A DNA stretch of 64,000 bases from Planctomycetota bacterium (GTDB taxonomy: Bacteria > Planctomycetota > Phycisphaerae > Phycisphaerales > SM1A02). The notes beneath the pieces were generated by a model that searched no databases, was not told the origin of the DNA, and saw only the letters and a list, made by a program, of their open reading frames with translations. The stretch is taken from assembly GCA_021414025.1 (NCBI GenBank), contig JAIOPG010000005.1, positions 1 to 64,000 of the forward strand, read 5' to 3'. Below are positions 63,264 to 64,000 of the stretch, piece by piece. The translations under genes were made by a program, and so were the position numbers. Position 1 is the first letter of the stretch, and every line of letters begins with the position of its first letter.

Positions 63264-63860
63264 ATGCATTTTCAAAGAGGGAATGGAAAAGGATTAGCGG
63301 TTGTGTCATGGCTCGGAACCATGCTTGCCGCGTCCGCGGCCAACGCCGCACTGGTGACCTTCACAACCGTGGTCACCAACAACACCCTGCAGGACAAGCT
63401 CTATGACTTCAGCAATTCGCTGGAGTTGACCAGCGCCCTGGGGAACACCGGCGGCTCGGGCTCGATTTCAATCGTGGTCTCGGATCTCCGGGGAGGCGGC
63501 GCCTACGTCAAGAGCGTCGGCTCGAGCTCCATCTATTCCAGCTTTGTCCGCACCAACATGGTGGCTCAGCTTGCGACGGCCGTTGCATTCGACGGATCGC
63601 CGCTGGTCATTTCCGCGGGGCATCGCAGCCAGGCGTCGTACGCACAATCGTTCACCCAGCCGAGCTTCGGCCTGGTGGGCAATGTCAACGACACCATCGC
63701 GATGGAATTGAAGTTTGTTCTTTCCGCCGGCGACCAGGCGGCCATCTCGGGCACGTTCGAGGTGATCTCGTCCGAGCCCATTCCTGCGCCCGGCGCGGCG
63801 GCTCTGGTCTGCATGGCGTGCGGAATCGGTCTGCGCGGCCGTCGTCGGGAACATAACTGA
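63264..63860 (+). CDS. Exported PEP-CTERM-like protein, fifth cluster member
   Basis: 198 residues. AGGAAAGGGA ribosome binding site, signal peptide (GLAVVSWLGTMLAASAANA), body with VTFTTVVTNNTLQDKLYDFS and ELKFVLSAGDQAAISGTFEV, matching the gene at 61464 in order and spacing. The end is IPAPGAAALVCMACGIGLRG with Arg-rich tail. So this and the 61464 gene are paralogues interrupted by the 62157 gene. Function unknown. Confidence 0.82.
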   Translation: MHFQRGNGKGLAVVSWLGTMLAASAANAALVTFTTVVTNNTLQDKLYDFSNSLELTSALGNTGGSGSISIVVSDLRGGGAYVKSVGSSSIYSSFVRTNMVAQLATAVAFDGSPLVISAGHRSQASYAQSFTQPSFGLVGNVNDTIAMELKFVLSAGDQAAISGTFEVISSEPIPAPGAAALVCMACGIGLRGRRREHN

Positions 63861-63927
63861 AACTTTTGTGAAAATATCCGTGCTCCCGTTTGAACGCGAG
63901 CACTTTGAAATGATGAGTGGAATCACG

Positions 63928-63960
63928 ATTTGAAAATTCCCGGCGCAGTGTCGGGAATCC
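63928..63960 (+). promoter_or_regulatory. Partial leader element, copy 3
   Basis: GATTTGAAAATTCCCGGCGC then GTGTCGGGAAT resembles the TTTGAAA...GGCGCA...GTGTC order of copy 1. A hairpin of 7 bases (ATTCCCG with CGGGAAT) can form. It lies about 55 bases before the next start codon at 63983. Weaker than copies 1 and 2. Confidence 0.4.
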
Positions 63961-63982
63961 ATACCAGGAGAGGGAAGACAAG

Positions 63983-64000
63983 ATGTTTAAGTTCGCAATG
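63983..64000 (+). CDS. Start of a further gene, cut by window end
   Basis: ATGTTTAAGTTCGCAATG begins 5 bases after GGGAAGACAAG, with AGGAGAGGG upstream as ribosome binding site. Only six codons (MFKFAM) are seen. The position, strand and MFK start (as in the gene at 62157) suggest another member of the PEP-CTERM-like cluster, but this cannot be tested here. Confidence 0.45.

Noticed and set aside
1-64000. CRISPR array, transposase, rRNA or replication origin
   Set aside because: Looked for regular short repeats, DDE or HUH motifs, rRNA signatures and DnaA-box clusters; none seen.

Overview
The window looks like a chromosome segment of a high-GC planctomycete, most likely of the Phycisphaerae. 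The evidence is a run of secreted proteins ending in short PEP-CTERM-like tails of the type PAPGAAALLG...RRRRG, a tricorn-like protease, LL-diaminopimelate aminotransferase, a paired ClpP1/ClpP2 locus and the general gene content. No phage, transposon, rRNA or CRISPR array is seen. One tRNA gene, tRNA-Lys(UUU), is present. Bases 1 to about 5640 use more TTG, TAT, GGG and GCG codons than the rest and carry a large inverted repeat, so this end may have a different origin (lateral transfer or an assembly join).

Layout. 1-5632: the end of an epoxide hydrolase, accA, a three-gene ECF41-type sigma factor module (membrane protein, CxxC carboxymuconolactone-decarboxylase-like protein, sigma factor) and kup. 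5657-15706: housekeeping genes, namely holA, astB, clpP1-clpP2, a PAP2 phosphatase, moxR with an overlapping outer-membrane barrel gene, dapL, a phospholipid-type N-methyltransferase and an M42 aminopeptidase. 15888-24251: a tricorn-like protease, convergent with an overlapping operon of SNF2 helicase, SWIM protein and pyrophosphatase. 24293-31561: tRNA-Lys, a Xer-type recombinase, purE-purK, an esterase, a lipoprotein, rlmE and pdxA.

32489-39583 (minus strand) is the most intriguing block. It is a tightly packed seven-gene operon with a MutL/GlmL-like ASKHA ATPase, a soluble adaptor with a biotinyl/lipoyl-like barrel and a KOW-like C-terminus, four membrane proteins and one small protein. 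No cobalamin mutase is present. It looks like an uncharacterised ATPase-plus-membrane complex.

41037-50828 (plus strand) is a variant ebo cluster. EboD (dehydroquinate synthase-like), EboB (TatD-like), EboE (TIM barrel), EboC (UbiA prenyltransferase) and EboF (phosphodiesterase) are recognisable. A small novel protein and an MFS exporter are translationally coupled to them, and a C26 amidohydrolase and a thioredoxin-like protein sit in the middle. The cluster probably builds and exports an unknown small molecule.

50783-64000 holds an M14 peptidase, methyltransferase, two S41 proteases, dusB and then a cluster of PEP-CTERM-like secreted proteins with duplicated members and a repeated upstream element. 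No exosortase is in the window.
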